DNA of 64,000 nucleotides from Clostridium sp. OS1-26 (GCF_030915445.1 NZ_CP133264.1:806001-870000), one strand, 5' to 3'; counted from the first letter of the stretch, positions 43,891 through 57,985 are shown. Notes: generated by a model not told the origin, from the letters alone. Translations and numbers: made by a program.

Positions 43891-45744
43891 TTATCCTAGG
43901 ATTTGTTTTAAATCTTGTTCTGGAGTAGTTATTGGAGCTAAGTTAAATGTTTCAACTAATACATTAACTACATTTGGTGATAGGAATGCTGGTAATGAAG
44001 GTCCTATCTTAATGTTTTTGATTCCAAGAGATAACAATGTTAGTAGTATACATACAGCTTTTTGTTCATACCATGAAAGAATTAGTGATAATGGTAGATC
44101 ATTTACTCCACAATTAAATGCTTCTGCTAATGCTAATGCTATTTTAATTGCTGAATATGCATCATTACATTGTCCTACATCTAGTAATCTAGGAAGCTCT
44201 CCTATAGTTCCAAAATCTAACTTGTTAAATCTATATTTACCGCAAGCTAAAGTTAATATTATAGAATCCTCTGGAACAGCCTTAGCAAAATCTGTGTAGT
44301 AGTTTCTTCCTGATTTTGCACCATCACATCCACCTATTAAGAAGAAATGCTTAATTGCTCCTGCTTTAACTGCTTCTACTATTTTTCCTGCATTGCTTAA
44401 TGTTGCATTATGCCCAAATCCAACTAGTATTGATTTTTCTTCTTCATCTTCAGTCCATCCGCCAAGTTCTAAAGCTTTTTCAATAACTGGTTTAAAATCT
44501 TTTACTCCATCTTTATCATCAATATGTGCAACACCTGGCCAAGCTACTACGCTGGAAGTAAATATTCTATCTTTGTAGTTCTCTCTTGGCTTTTGTATAC
44601 AGTTAGTTGTCATTAGAACTGCTCCTGGAAGGTTATCAAATTCTTTTTGTTGGTCTTGCCAAGCTCCACCAAAGTTTCCTACAAGATGGCTATATTTATT
44701 TAACTCTGGATATGCATGACATGGGAGCATCTCACCATGAGTATAAATATTAATTCCTTTTCCTTCTGTTTGCTCTAATAATTGTTTTAAGTCTTTTAGA
44801 TCATGTCCTGATACTACTATAAATGGACCTTTCTTTTTAGTTACTAGTACGCTTTTTGGAGCTGGATTTCCGTATTCACTAGTATTAGCTGAATCAAGAA
44901 GCTCCATAACTTTAAAGTTTACTTGTCCAAGTTCCATATCTAAGCTAAGCCAATCTGATACAGTTAAGTTTTTATCTAAAGTAGCTGCTAATAACTTATA
45001 GAAGAAGTTATTTACTACTTCGTCTTCTCTTCCTAATACATAAGCATGATGAGCATAAGCTGCCATTCCTTTTATTCCATATATGCCTAATTCTCTTAAT
45101 GAGCGTACATCTTCATTTATTGTTGAATCTGACATAATACCTAGACCTTTAGCGTCTGATATCATCTCTTCTATAGTATTTGGCGCTTTATAATCTATCT
45201 CATCAGGAATTTCTACAGTAATTTCTCCTGCTACTCCCTTAAGTTGAGCTTTAACACTTTCAGATTCCTTTATTAAATCAACTAATCTATTAGAATCAAA
45301 ATTTACATTTGTTAAAGTTGAGAATAATGCATCCATAGTGAATTTATTAATTTTACTATCTATTTTTATTCCTTTTTTAACTGCTTCATTTCCATAGAAA
45401 CCTATTCCTTTTAATTCATGAATTAAAAGGTCTTGTAATGCAGCTACAGCCGCATCTTTACCACAAACTCCAGCCTTTGTACAACCTTTACCTCCTGCAG
45501 TTTGCTCACATTGATAACAGAACATATCGTAATCATTTGTCTTTAAGCTATATCCAAGTCCGTTGTTTAAATCTTCTACTAATTTATCTAAGTTTATGCC
45601 ATGAACTGCCGCTGCTTGCTCTAGTGATTCCATTTGTGAAGATGGACATCCTACGCATCCCATACCATGATTCATTAATATTTGTGCTGCCTTGCTGTCT
45701 AGTTTTAAAATTTCTCCGATTAGCATATTACTAGTTATTTTCAT
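43891..45744 (-). CDS. hcp: Hybrid-cluster protein (hydroxylamine/NO reductase) with fused DUF1858 domain
   Basis: The 617-residue product has a 60-residue N-terminal DUF1858 domain (LIGEILKLDSKAAQILMNHG, GCVGCPSS) fused to Hcp. The Hcp part has its N-terminal cluster cysteines (FCYQCEQTAGGKGC, GVCGK) and hybrid-cluster ligand regions (GHDLKDL, TTNCIQ, FLIGGCDGAKSG, CGKYRFN). Hcp reduces NO or hydroxylamine in the cytosol. The same DUF1858 domain stands alone at 59266. Confidence 0.93.
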   Translation of the reverse strand: MKITSNMLIGEILKLDSKAAQILMNHGMGCVGCPSSQMESLEQAAAVHGINLDKLVEDLNNGLGYSLKTNDYDMFCYQCEQTAGGKGCTKAGVCGKDAAVAALQDLLIHELKGIGFYGNEAVKKGIKIDSKINKFTMDALFSTLTNVNFDSNRLVDLIKESESVKAQLKGVAGEITVEIPDEIDYKAPNTIEEMISDAKGLGIMSDSTINEDVRSLRELGIYGIKGMAAYAHHAYVLGREDEVVNNFFYKLLAATLDKNLTVSDWLSLDMELGQVNFKVMELLDSANTSEYGNPAPKSVLVTKKKGPFIVVSGHDLKDLKQLLEQTEGKGINIYTHGEMLPCHAYPELNKYSHLVGNFGGAWQDQQKEFDNLPGAVLMTTNCIQKPRENYKDRIFTSSVVAWPGVAHIDDKDGVKDFKPVIEKALELGGWTEDEEEKSILVGFGHNATLSNAGKIVEAVKAGAIKHFFLIGGCDGAKSGRNYYTDFAKAVPEDSIILTLACGKYRFNKLDFGTIGELPRLLDVGQCNDAYSAIKIALALAEAFNCGVNDLPLSLILSWYEQKAVCILLTLLSLGIKNIKIGPSLPAFLSPNVVNVLVETFNLAPITTPEQDLKQILG

Positions 45745-45844
45745 TATTATTTCCCCCTATCAATATAAATTTTTACTTGCTATGTAAAATCCTGCGGGTT
45801 TTCTATTGGTGATTATACTTTACCAAAAATAATGTTATAAATCA

Positions 45845-45858
45845 GTAACCTATGTTAC
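45845..45858. promoter_or_regulatory. Palindrome GTAAC-N4-GTTAC upstream of hcp
   Basis: GTAACCTATGTTAC lies about 100 bp before the hcp start. Its symmetry and place fit a Crp/Fnr-family (HcpR-like) operator known from hcp regulation in anaerobes, but I cannot confirm the regulator. The other part of this 265-bp gap carries the promoter region of the gene at 46010. Confidence 0.5.
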
Positions 45859-46009
45859 GGAAAAAAGAAATGTTTAATAATATAATAAACACATAAAATA
45901 ATATCTAGTAAAATAAATACTAATCTAACTTATTTAAAATACATCGTCACTATATTTAAATTTCAGTGATAATTTATTTTATATAGTTGTTTAGAAGGGA
46001 GATATAAAA

Positions 46010-46672
46010 ATGAGTAAATTTTTAGCACCTATTCATACATGGTTATTCAATAAAATAAAATTATATGAGGGTTTAGAATCAGATTTAGTCAATGCTTATA
46101 CAGAAAAATATGGGGAGAGTGTAAAAAGCTTATATAAAGATATAGAAGAGAAGCATGGATATCCTTTAGAGAATAAACCTATAGAGGAATTGATAGATGT
46201 TTCTAATATACATGGTTGGTTACAACATAAAATATCACTTGCAGAGACAAGACAGGCTGCTTTTATAACAGAAATATTTAATAAGTATAATAAAGAAGAG
46301 GCACTAAACATAGCTCTAGATTTATATGCTAAGCAAGCCCGTATTTGTGCTGAAGAAGCAAAAGAAAAATATCAAATTAGTAATCCAGAAGAAATGTTTA
46401 ATGCATTAAATAGCTATATCATTGAGGGTATGCCTTGTGATAGAGTAAATGACATTACTGTAAGCACTGAAGATAAGTTGCAGTGGGAAACTGCATTATG
46501 TCTGCACAAAAATTATTGGAGTTCCGTTGGAGGAGACATAAACATTTTTTACACATTAAGAGAGGCATGGATTAAAGCTTTCATTGAAACACTTGACAGC
46601 AGCTTTACTTATAAAGTAGCTCATAATGCTAATGGAACTCCTGTATCTGTAAATGAAATAATAAAAAAATAA
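46010..46672 (+). CDS. Conserved protein of unknown function next to hcp
   Basis: The 220-residue soluble product follows AGAAGGGAGATATAAA. It is helical, with repeated H-W-L-x-K-I elements (IHTWLFNKIKLYEG, IHGWLQHKISLAET), a C-terminal tryptophan-rich part and a Cys in GMPCDRVND. I do not recognise the family with certainty. The divergent hcp and following hemerythrin suggest a role in nitrosative or oxidative stress. The sequence TCACT...AGTGA about 50 bp upstream is a weak dyad. Confidence 0.7.
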   Translation: MSKFLAPIHTWLFNKIKLYEGLESDLVNAYTEKYGESVKSLYKDIEEKHGYPLENKPIEELIDVSNIHGWLQHKISLAETRQAAFITEIFNKYNKEEALNIALDLYAKQARICAEEAKEKYQISNPEEMFNALNSYIIEGMPCDRVNDITVSTEDKLQWETALCLHKNYWSSVGGDINIFYTLREAWIKAFIETLDSSFTYKVAHNANGTPVSVNEIIKK

Positions 46673-46676
46673 TAAA

Positions 46677-46709
46677 AAAGAGTAAAGGATTCAACATCTT
46701 TTACTCTTT
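46677..46709. terminator. Bidirectional terminator
   Basis: AAAGAGTAAA/TTTACTCTTT form a 10-bp stem with a 13-base loop; T-runs lie on both sides of this convergent junction. Confidence 0.8.
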
Positions 46710-46726
46710 CTTTGTAATATAAGCTT

Positions 46727-47281
46727 CTATTTAACCCACTTTTCTTCTAACTGCTCTAACATTTTTATGTAGTTATTTTGAGTATTTTTTTCATAAGCAT
46801 TATCTTCTAACTCAATACAGCTGTCTTCAATTTCTTTAAGGGAATTTTCATTTAAGGATCTCTTTGCAAAATTGTATATAGCATTATCTTCTTTATCTAT
46901 ATGTCTATTCAATAAGTCACAATAGCCTATAGAATTAGCTATAATATCCACTCTTGCTTCCATATCTCCTTCTTTAAACTTTTTAAGTGCTTCTTCTAAA
47001 TTACTTATGAATAATCTTCCTAAATCATGTTCTATAAGCATACCAGATAAAGGCGCTCTCACCTTTTCACCTAACTCATCTTCCATTTTCTTAAATAGTA
47101 TATTTTCTTCTTTACTATGATGATGTTTGTCAGCATAGTTTCGTATAAAATCAATCATTTTTATAAAATCATCATAAGATACTTCTCCTGTTTCAAGTAT
47201 AGATATGCATATTTTTCTTATGACTTTAAGTCCTCTTTTTATGAGCTTATGCTCTTCTTTCATTAGTTCAATAAAATCCAT
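46727..47281 (-). CDS. Hemerythrin-like (HHE) di-iron protein
   Basis: The 184-residue product has the hemerythrin ligands EEHKLIKRG, KHHHSKEEN, IEHDLGR and HIDKEDNAIYN in the right order for a four-helix bundle. Relatives bind O2 or NO or help repair iron-sulfur centres. It lies convergent to the unknown gene and near hcp. Confidence 0.9.
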   Translation of the reverse strand: MDFIELMKEEHKLIKRGLKVIRKICISILETGEVSYDDFIKMIDFIRNYADKHHHSKEENILFKKMEDELGEKVRAPLSGMLIEHDLGRLFISNLEEALKKFKEGDMEARVDIIANSIGYCDLLNRHIDKEDNAIYNFAKRSLNENSLKEIEDSCIELEDNAYEKNTQNNYIKMLEQLEEKWVK

Positions 47282-47378
47282 CTATAATCACCTCTATTTT
47301 ATATTTTTGTTCTTTAATTAAGTAAAAGTTTAACATATTTATCATTACTAATACAGAACTTTTGAACTCTGTAGTAAA

Positions 47379-47417
47379 AAGATGTATGGAAATTTTATAA
47401 CTTTCATACATCTTTTA
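47379..47417 (-). terminator. Terminator of the GltB-like gene
   Basis: GATGTATGGAAA and TTTCATACATC pair with one bulged G; on the minus strand it is followed by TTTTT. Confidence 0.65.
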
Positions 47418-47442
47418 TATATTAAATAAAAGTAGATGACAC

Positions 47443-48773
47443 TTAATTACTAGGATATCCTGCATACCCTATTCCTAAGCAATCTGACAAATCTTTGTCT
47501 ACAGCAACTAAGTCTGCCATTGAAAGCTGGCTAAATTCAGTTTTACCCATTGCAACAAGGGCTAGTTTCATCTCTTCGTTGCAAGAATTCAAAAAATTAG
47601 ACAGTGTTTTTGCTCCTAACTCTACATCTAATTCATCTGTTAGCTTTCCATCATAAAGCACAAGCTGTGGTGTGGGTTCATTAGGAGTCGCTTTCACTGC
47701 TTGAGCTTGAATCATTGCAATTAGTGCTATAGAACCTATGTAAACAGCACTAGCTCCAAGTGCTAAGGCCTTAAGGAAATGTCCTGGAGTGCTTAAGCCT
47801 CCTGCTAAAATAATATCATATTTATCCTTTACTCCATTTTGCTCCAAATATTTTGCTGCCCTAGATACAGCATACAATGTAGGAAGCCCCATATTATCTT
47901 GAAGAGTTGGAGGTGAACCGGCTGTTCCTCCTTCAGCACCATCAATAGTTATAAAATCTGCATTGGTTTGCATTACTATATCTAATTCTTTTTCAATAAA
48001 ATGAGATGCCGCTATTTTAATTCCAACTGGTACTTCATAGTCTTTTTTTAGCTTATTTACTAAATCTATTATTTCTTTTGGTGTATTCGCTTCTTCAAAT
48101 CTTGAACCTCTATTAGCTGGTTGATTTTCTCCAAGGTGCCATGATTCTCTCATGTGATCTCCTATATTTTCTGGTTTAATACTTCCAATCATTGCTCCTC
48201 CCCAGGCTCCTTGACCAAGTTGAACTTCTATAGCATCCAGCTGAGATAACTGTTCTACTGTGCACAATGACCTATATCTATTGTACTGACCTATTAGTAG
48301 TGTAGCAGATTTTCTTTCTTCATTAGTAACTGGTGCTTCACCAGTATTAGTAGCTATTCCCGCTAAGCTAGCTCCTTTGCCAATGCAACTTTAGCATTTA
48401 AGCTCAATGAGGCTCCATAGGACATACCTGTAATCATAATAGGCATAGATAATTTTAATGGTTTTAAAGCATTCTTACCTATAACTACCTGTGTATCTAC
48501 AGCAAATTCATCCTTTGTAGGAAGTGAAAAAAGCTGTGTTGGATTTAAGAATACTTTATTCCATGGAGACTGAACATTTGGGCTACCAAGTGATCTGCTT
48601 AACACTTGCCCAGATTCTCCTCTCATACAAGCCTCGATTATAGCGCGTACTGTTAACTTTTGCGCTGCTGTTATAAGTACAAAAAGATTTTCTGTATATT
48701 CGTCCTTTAGTATTCTTTCTATTATGTTGTCAACAGTATCATTAGCTATTCCCCTAATTAAGCCTTGAAACAT
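47443..48773 (-). pseudogene. FMN-binding glutamate synthase-like protein (GltB C-terminal type), frameshifted
   Basis: Frame 1 starts at ATG 48773 after AAGGAAGTG and runs to a TAG after VALAKELA at 48363. The continuing frame reads GASLAGIATNTGEAPVTNEE and runs into the long frame ending at 47443. Restoring one A near 48385 (AAAGG to AAAAGG) gives one protein of about 440 residues. It has the GltB FMN barrel (IDGAEGGTAGSPPTLQDNMG, ILAGGLSTPGHFLKALALGA). It lacks the usual 3Fe-4S cysteines, so it may not be a true glutamate synthase. Confidence 0.8.
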
Positions 48774-48924
48774 AAAAATACACTTCCTTTCAGTTTTACC
48801 ATTAATAATTATTGTGTATAAATACATAAAGTAATATGTAATCCTTTCTTTGGTTTATTATGGAATAAAATTCACGTTATATGGTAATACTGTCATTAAC
48901 AGTTAATATATAGGAGGCTATAAA

Positions 48925-49569
48925 ATGAGAATTCCAAATCATATTGGCGTTATACCTGATGGAAACAGACGCTGGGCTGTTATGAAAGGATTAGGTAAAG
49001 AACAAGGATACGGCCCAGGGCTTGATCCCGGATTACAATTATTTAAGATTTGCAAAGAGCTTGGAGTAAAAGAATTAACTTATTATGGTTTTACTACGGA
49101 CAATACCAAAAGACCAGCAGTACAAACTAAAGCCTTTACTGCAGCATGTATAGATGCAGTAAAAATGTTATCTAAGGAAGATGCCTCTCTTTTAGTTGTT
49201 GGTAATAGTTCATCGCCTATGTTTCCTAAAGAGCTTCTTCCCTTTACCGAAAGAAAGCAGTTCGGAAAAGGAGAAATGAAAGTTAACTTTTTAGTTAACT
49301 ACGGCTGGGAATGGGATTTGGGAAATGCCAATGATTTAACTACAAATAATAGAAATACTATAATAAGTTATTTAAAATCCTCTGATATTACTAGGGTAGA
49401 CTTAATTATAAGGTGGGGAGGAAGAAGAAGACTTAGTGGCTTTTTACCAGTTCAATCAGTTTATTCAGATTTTTACATCATAGATGATTACTGGCCTGAT
49501 TTTAAGGCTTCTCAATTTTACGAAGCTCTTGAATGGTATGATAAGCAAGACGTTACTCTTGGAGGCTAA
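48925..49569 (+). CDS. Undecaprenyl diphosphate synthase family protein (divergent paralogue)
   Basis: The 214-residue product has the cis-prenyltransferase P-loop-like start HIGVIPDGNRRWA with the magnesium Asp, and the conserved end RWGGRRRLSGFLPVQSVYSD. Compared with usual UppS the HG..G region after the first motif is altered. It may make a polyprenyl diphosphate for wall or other glycans, or have a different substrate. A second, canonical uppS is expected elsewhere. Confidence 0.8.
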   Translation: MRIPNHIGVIPDGNRRWAVMKGLGKEQGYGPGLDPGLQLFKICKELGVKELTYYGFTTDNTKRPAVQTKAFTAACIDAVKMLSKEDASLLVVGNSSSPMFPKELLPFTERKQFGKGEMKVNFLVNYGWEWDLGNANDLTTNNRNTIISYLKSSDITRVDLIIRWGGRRRLSGFLPVQSVYSDFYIIDDYWPDFKASQFYEALEWYDKQDVTLGG

Positions 49570-49600
49570 AAAGGGAAAGCTATTTTAAAGCTTTCCCTTT
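49570..49600 (+). terminator. Terminator after the prenyltransferase gene
   Basis: AAAGGGAAAGCT/AGCTTTCCCTTT form a 12-bp stem with a 7-base loop. Confidence 0.85.
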
Positions 49601-49709
49601 ACTATATTAACTCAAACCCAATTCCTTACGCTTCTTCTCTATATGGTCAACATATATTTGAATAGTTTTTTCATAGATAGTTATTTATATTCATAAGAAC
49701 TACTTTAAA

Positions 49710-50858
49710 TTAGTACAGTAATCCATGGCTTTCTAATTCAAATTTAACATCAATATTTATTTCAGCTGTTCTATAAGCTTCCTTCCAATCAACCTTTTTC
49801 CAATAGTCACTATGTTTAGCCCTTACTATATCTCCAATTCCTAGTGGATCACTACCTACTGCCTGAGTGTATTTTATTATATTTAAACACTCATTTTTCA
49901 ACTCCCCAGCCATTTGACTTTCGAGTTCTCTATACTTTTTTTCTTTATCTAAATCGTCCCATCTGTACTCATCTATAAATCCTTTAAATTTTAATTGTAT
50001 ATTTACGATTGGTTTACCTCTATCTATAGTAACATTTATTTTCCTTTTTATTTTTTTAATGGAAACGGCTATGCCATCTCTTACACCACTATGAGCCTCT
50101 TCTATATTAGGAACTCTAAATATGTATTCCGCTGTATTTTTTAGTTTATTCATCATTGCAAGCATTAAAGTAGTTTGCTTAACATCAATGTTCCCTACCA
50201 TTTTATCTCTTGAAAACAGTGCTGAACCTGCAAGCTTAACTGTTGTAGATTCTAATTTTATCATGGGAACTATACTGTCTAATCCTTCCGCATAATATTC
50301 TGTGTCAAAATTATAAATTCTAGTTTCTGCTGCTTTTGAATCTTTTACGGCAGCTTCAAGTAATTGATTTAGGTACATTCCTATCCTAGGCTTATCTGGG
50401 AACTCAAGTGATTTTTTACATAATTCATAAGGACTTCCGTCTACAATAACTAAAAATGCTAGTGTAGGACTTAGAGGATCACTAGAAAATATTGATACCA
50501 AGTTATGTATTTCACCTTTTTCTGCTAACTCCTTTGAAATAAGGACTTGCTGAATCTTACCAGCTTCTAATGGTCTAGATGTTTTTGTTCTTGAAATCTC
50601 TCTCGCTTGCCTTAATAAGTCCGCCTCTTGACTAGTTAGTTCTACCTGATTTTTTTTCCCAAGTCCAATAGCTGGGTTTGTGTAAGTAACCAATAGCTTT
50701 TTATGCTTTTCCTTTGAGGACTCTATTCCAACCACTAATATAAATCCAACTTTTTCGTAAATTTTTTGATCCCAACAACCTATAAGTGTACTTGAAAAAA
50801 TTACCATCATTAAGATTACAAGTATTTTCTTTATCTTTATTCTAACTATTTTTTGCAT
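49710..50858 (-). CDS. Spore germination lipoprotein, Ger(x)C family
   Basis: The 382-residue product has a signal peptide with lipobox LIGC (Cys about residue 28) followed by WDQKIYEKVGFILVVGIE, the Ger(x)C opening, and the usual C-terminal domain. It forms the C subunit of a GerA-type germinant receptor in the spore inner membrane. It overlaps the GerB gene by 17 bases. Confidence 0.92.
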   Translation of the reverse strand: MQKIVRIKIKKILVILMMVIFSSTLIGCWDQKIYEKVGFILVVGIESSKEKHKKLLVTYTNPAIGLGKKNQVELTSQEADLLRQAREISRTKTSRPLEAGKIQQVLISKELAEKGEIHNLVSIFSSDPLSPTLAFLVIVDGSPYELCKKSLEFPDKPRIGMYLNQLLEAAVKDSKAAETRIYNFDTEYYAEGLDSIVPMIKLESTTVKLAGSALFSRDKMVGNIDVKQTTLMLAMMNKLKNTAEYIFRVPNIEEAHSGVRDGIAVSIKKIKRKINVTIDRGKPIVNIQLKFKGFIDEYRWDDLDKEKKYRELESQMAGELKNECLNIIKYTQAVGSDPLGIGDIVRAKHSDYWKKVDWKEAYRTAEINIDVKFELESHGLLY

Positions 50859-51941
50859 TAGAATTTACACCTCTTTTATTAACAAAGGAAAATGCATAAC
50901 TTACTAAAAGAAAACCTATAACTGCAATACCATAAATACTAACTATTTTTTCAAAATTTGAAATTTGTATTTGATCTTTTGGGATTCTACTTATTAAAAC
51001 TATTATAATTGTGCATAAAGTAATAAGAACTTTTTTGTTTTTTATATTTAAAAGTTTATAGGAACTATAATATGCACAAAAATAATAGGCACGCACTGCA
51101 CCACCCATAACGGGTATCCAAAGAGATATAAAAAATAAGTCTACTCTTTCAAATAACATAGATTTATATGTTCTAGCTAAGCTAAAAAGAGGAAATATCA
51201 TAAACTTTAGTCTATTTTCTCCAAATGCTCCTGTAGAAACTATAACAACTGAAGTATAAAAAAATCCAGCTAAAAAAATTGCTATTACTGTAGACTTTGT
51301 AATCTTATTTTTATTCATAATATTAGGATAAACAAAAGGCAGTAATTCATAACCTAGAAATGAAAAAGTTACAGTACCTGTACCTTCTATAATAGTCCTA
51401 AGCCCTGCTTCTCCTACAGGTTGAAGAAATGTTAATCTTATATTTTTACTTACCATCATTAGTAAAATCATCATGGTTGTTACTGAAAAGTAAAACACAC
51501 TGCCATATCTACATACAGCTTTTAGTCCATACCAAACTAAATATATGCTAGGAATCATAGCAAAAAACTCAATATAATAGCTGGAGTATTTCTTAGTATA
51601 CCAATCTTTAGAAGTTCAATGAATTGTCTTAGTACATAAGCTGGTAGCAAATATGTGTATAGTACTAATACATAATTATTAAAGGTTCCTATATATTTAC
51701 CATATAACAATCTATTAATCTCTAAAACTGACTTATTAGAATATTTTTTTAAGAGAAATGTTATTAAAATTCCTGCTATTATTGATATAAAATTTGCTGT
51801 TATTACACAAATCCATCCATCATGGCCAACAGCTTTTGCAAGAGATGCTGGTAGTGAAAGTATACCAACTCCCACTTGAGCAGTTAATATAAATGTCATT
51901 GCCTGCGTTGAGGTTATGTTATTTCTATCCTTCTCCATCAT
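50842..51941 (-). pseudogene. Spore germination permease GerB family, split by a frameshift
   Basis: Two frames, 51555-51941 and 50842-51558, together give about 366 residues, the usual size of GerB (APC-like transporter with ten membrane segments). At the junction the first frame reads ILRNTPAIILSFLL and stops; one added T near 51570 would give PAII(x)EFFAMIPSIYLVWY. The gene overlaps gerA and gerC. Either a base is missing from the sequence or the receptor is defective. Confidence 0.8.
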
Positions 51942-53433
51942 CTTTTCCTCTTTTCTTATCTACAGGTTTTGGCATTTCAGGTCTCCTTCTAAGCAAGTCA
52001 AGTGGAAATCTTACAATAGTATCTTTGAGGTCCTTAACCCTTAAAGGTATAATGGGTTGCAAATATGGCTGTCCTAAGGATTCTAATACAACAAGATGCG
52101 CAACTAGCAGTGCTACACCCATGAGAACACCTACAATTCCAAATATAGCAGATAATATCATTATTGCAAATCTTATAAATCTTATAGCTAAGCCCATATC
52201 ATAAGTTGGTTGTACAAATGAAGCAATAGCAGTCACTGCTACTATAATTATAAGTAAATCACTTACAATACCTGCTTGAACTGCTGCCTGCCCTATAACA
52301 ATACCTCCTACGATGCCTACCGAAGTGCCTATATAAGTAGGAAGCCTTACAGCTGCTTCTCGAATAAACTCTATAGTTATTTCCATAACTAATGCTTCAA
52401 GTATAGGTGGCAAAAATACTCTTGATCTGGATTCCGCTAATGATACCAATAAGTTTAATGGAACCATGTAATAATGAAAAGAGATAATTGCTATATATAA
52501 TGCTGGAAGAAAAACTGCGATGATTAAAGCTAGAAACCTTAACCCTCCCAAAAAACTCCCAAATATCCAATGGGTACTATAATCATCAAAAGCTGTCAAA
52601 AATGCAAAAAAGTTTACTGGTACAATAAGAACTACAGGAGTCATATCTATTAAAACTACTAATCTTCCTTCCAAAAGTGCTGCAACAGCTCTATCAGGCC
52701 TTTCTGTGGCTTGGTATTGTGGAAAAGGTGATTTCTTGAAATCAGTTATAAATTGTTGTATGTAACCAATCGCAAGTATTCCGTCATAGTTTATAGTAAT
52801 TAGTTTATTATATAAAGTATCTATCATCTGAGGATTTGCTATTCCTTCAATGTAGGCAATTGCAGTAGTTTGATTAGTTGTAGTACCTAATTTTAACGTT
52901 TTAAATTTAAGATTACTATTTCTAATTCTTTTTCTTAATATAGACATATTTACATTTAAATCTTCTATAAATCCTTCATGAGGCCCTTTTACATTTTTCT
53001 CAGTTTGCGGTTCACTTATCTCTCTTTTTTCAGATTTCTTACTTTCACAGCATATAGCATAATTGATGCCATCCACAATAAAAATTGTTATGCCTGACAT
53101 TATATTTTGCAAAAGCTCATTAAAGTCATAAGTAAGAAAGATTCTGCTAATAGGAACATTTTGTATCTTTTTTAAATCTAATAAATCTTCATATTTCATA
53201 GAGATTATAGGACTTATAAAGTCTCTTTGTACTAAGTTGTCATTAATAAGGCCTTCTATATATATGAAACAACCTTCTTTATTATCCAAATATACATTTT
53301 TCCATATGATATCTGGGCAATCGGTAAATTTCGCCCTTAATTGATTTATATTATCTAAAAGGCAGTTAGATAATTTTATATTTGCATTGTTGTTATTAGA
53401 ACCATTATTATTCACATTTGTATTGTTTATCAT
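51925..53433 (-). CDS. Spore germination protein GerA family
   Basis: The 502-residue product starts at ATG 53433 after GGTGGTG. An Asn-rich N-terminal stretch leads into the soluble domain (SILRKRIRNSNLKFKTLKLG, TAIAYIEGIANP) and then about five membrane segments. GerA is the receptor subunit that senses germinants. It overlaps gerB by 17 bases. Confidence 0.92.
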   Translation of the reverse strand: MINNTNVNNNGSNNNNANIKLSNCLLDNINQLRAKFTDCPDIIWKNVYLDNKEGCFIYIEGLINDNLVQRDFISPIISMKYEDLLDLKKIQNVPISRIFLTYDFNELLQNIMSGITIFIVDGINYAICCESKKSEKREISEPQTEKNVKGPHEGFIEDLNVNMSILRKRIRNSNLKFKTLKLGTTTNQTTAIAYIEGIANPQMIDTLYNKLITINYDGILAIGYIQQFITDFKKSPFPQYQATERPDRAVAALLEGRLVVLIDMTPVVLIVPVNFFAFLTAFDDYSTHWIFGSFLGGLRFLALIIAVFLPALYIAIISFHYYMVPLNLLVSLAESRSRVFLPPILEALVMEITIEFIREAAVRLPTYIGTSVGIVGGIVIGQAAVQAGIVSDLLIIIVAVTAIASFVQPTYDMGLAIRFIRFAIMILSAIFGIVGVLMGVALLVAHLVVLESLGQPYLQPIIPLRVKDLKDTIVRFPLDLLRRRPEMPKPVDKKRGKDDGEG

Positions 53434-53482
53434 GTTTACAAACACCACCATTTATGATGTCTTAATAATTGTTATAATATAT

Positions 53483-53953
53483 TTACTGCTTATTTCTTTC
53501 ATCTATTTGTTGCTTTACTTTTTTAACAATATTTGCAATATCCTTATATGCCTTAATAGTTCCATAGGTTACTATAGGTCTTCCAAAAGACACAAGATTC
53601 ATTGCTCTTGAACTAAAACCTCCAATTTTCATCCAAAGGTTAACAGATGGTTGTGTATCTACTATAAGCAGATCATCTGTACTCCCATGCAAAATAGTAT
53701 ACATACTTGATATGGAGGGTATAACCAAATTAGGCTTATATCTACGTCCTACAGTATATACTTTATTTCCAAACTCATCTTCCCCAATATATAGTAGAGT
53801 TCCCATTTGACTTCGAGTCGTCTTGTCAAAAGTTGGTAGACTCAATAACTCTTCTTTTGTAGGAATCTTATCCATAGAGAGGTTTCCTATATGAATATTT
53901 GCAGCTGTAGCTGTAGAGTGTGCTCCTCCTGCATCATGATAAACGACTATCAT
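53483..53953 (-). CDS. DUF3189 family protein
   Basis: The 156-residue product starts at ATG 53953 after AGGAGG and opens IVVYHDAGGAHSTATAANIH, the DUF3189 pattern. It is soluble and common in spore formers. It precedes the ger operon by about 50 bp on the same strand; function unknown. Confidence 0.8.
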   Translation of the reverse strand: MIVVYHDAGGAHSTATAANIHIGNLSMDKIPTKEELLSLPTFDKTTRSQMGTLLYIGEDEFGNKVYTVGRRYKPNLVIPSISSMYTILHGSTDDLLIVDTQPSVNLWMKIGGFSSRAMNLVSFGRPIVTYGTIKAYKDIANIVKKVKQQIDERNKQ

Positions 53954-54205
53954 AATTAATCCTCCTATTCTCATATAAGTTTTAATTTAATTACCCTGAA
54001 ATAACTCTAATAATTTCAATTTTAATAATCAATAATATAATCCTTTATTATATTAAAGTACCTTAAATTCCATATTTTTATTCATGACTAATACTTAATG
54101 TAAAATTGATTATATTAACATTTTCACATGATATTGTAAAACATGAAAAAACTTTCACTAATAGCTTTTACTTCTTTGAAGATAATAATATAGAGGAGGG
54201 ATAGT

Positions 54206-54373
54206 ATGGCAAAAAATAGAATTAAGGAACGCTTTATGGGAGTTCCAATAGAAAATCATGATACTGCAGCATGGGCTAATATAGAAGACACAAAACCAGT
54301 TTCAAATGTTAGCTTACCTAGTGAAACAGAAGTAAGAAATTCAAAAGAATGGGTAGATACAAACGAAAAATAA
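54206..54373 (+). CDS. DUF3787 small protein
   Basis: The 55-residue product follows AGAGGAGGG. It has HDTAAWANIEDTKPVSNVSL and KEWVDTNEK, the DUF3787 pattern found in clostridial spore formers. The function is unknown; an association with spores is inferred from distribution and the neighbouring ger genes. The 250-bp gap upstream holds no other gene that I can see. Confidence 0.8.
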   Translation: MAKNRIKERFMGVPIENHDTAAWANIEDTKPVSNVSLPSETEVRNSKEWVDTNEK

Positions 54374-54380
54374 TACTTAT

Positions 54381-54417
54381 AAAAAAGGGCTGCTGTTATT
54401 ATCAGCAACCCTTTTTT
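54381..54417. terminator. Bidirectional terminator
   Basis: AAAAAAGGGCTGCTG and CAGCAACCCTTTTTT pair with one mismatch around TTATTAT; it separates the DUF3787 gene and PFOR. Confidence 0.88.
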
Positions 54418-54440
54418 ATAACATAAATACAATTTAAATT

Positions 54441-57985
<3,545 letters not shown>

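Noticed and set aside
47443..48773. Two separate GltB-like genes
   Set aside because: The sequence between them encodes the missing segment of one protein if a single A is restored.
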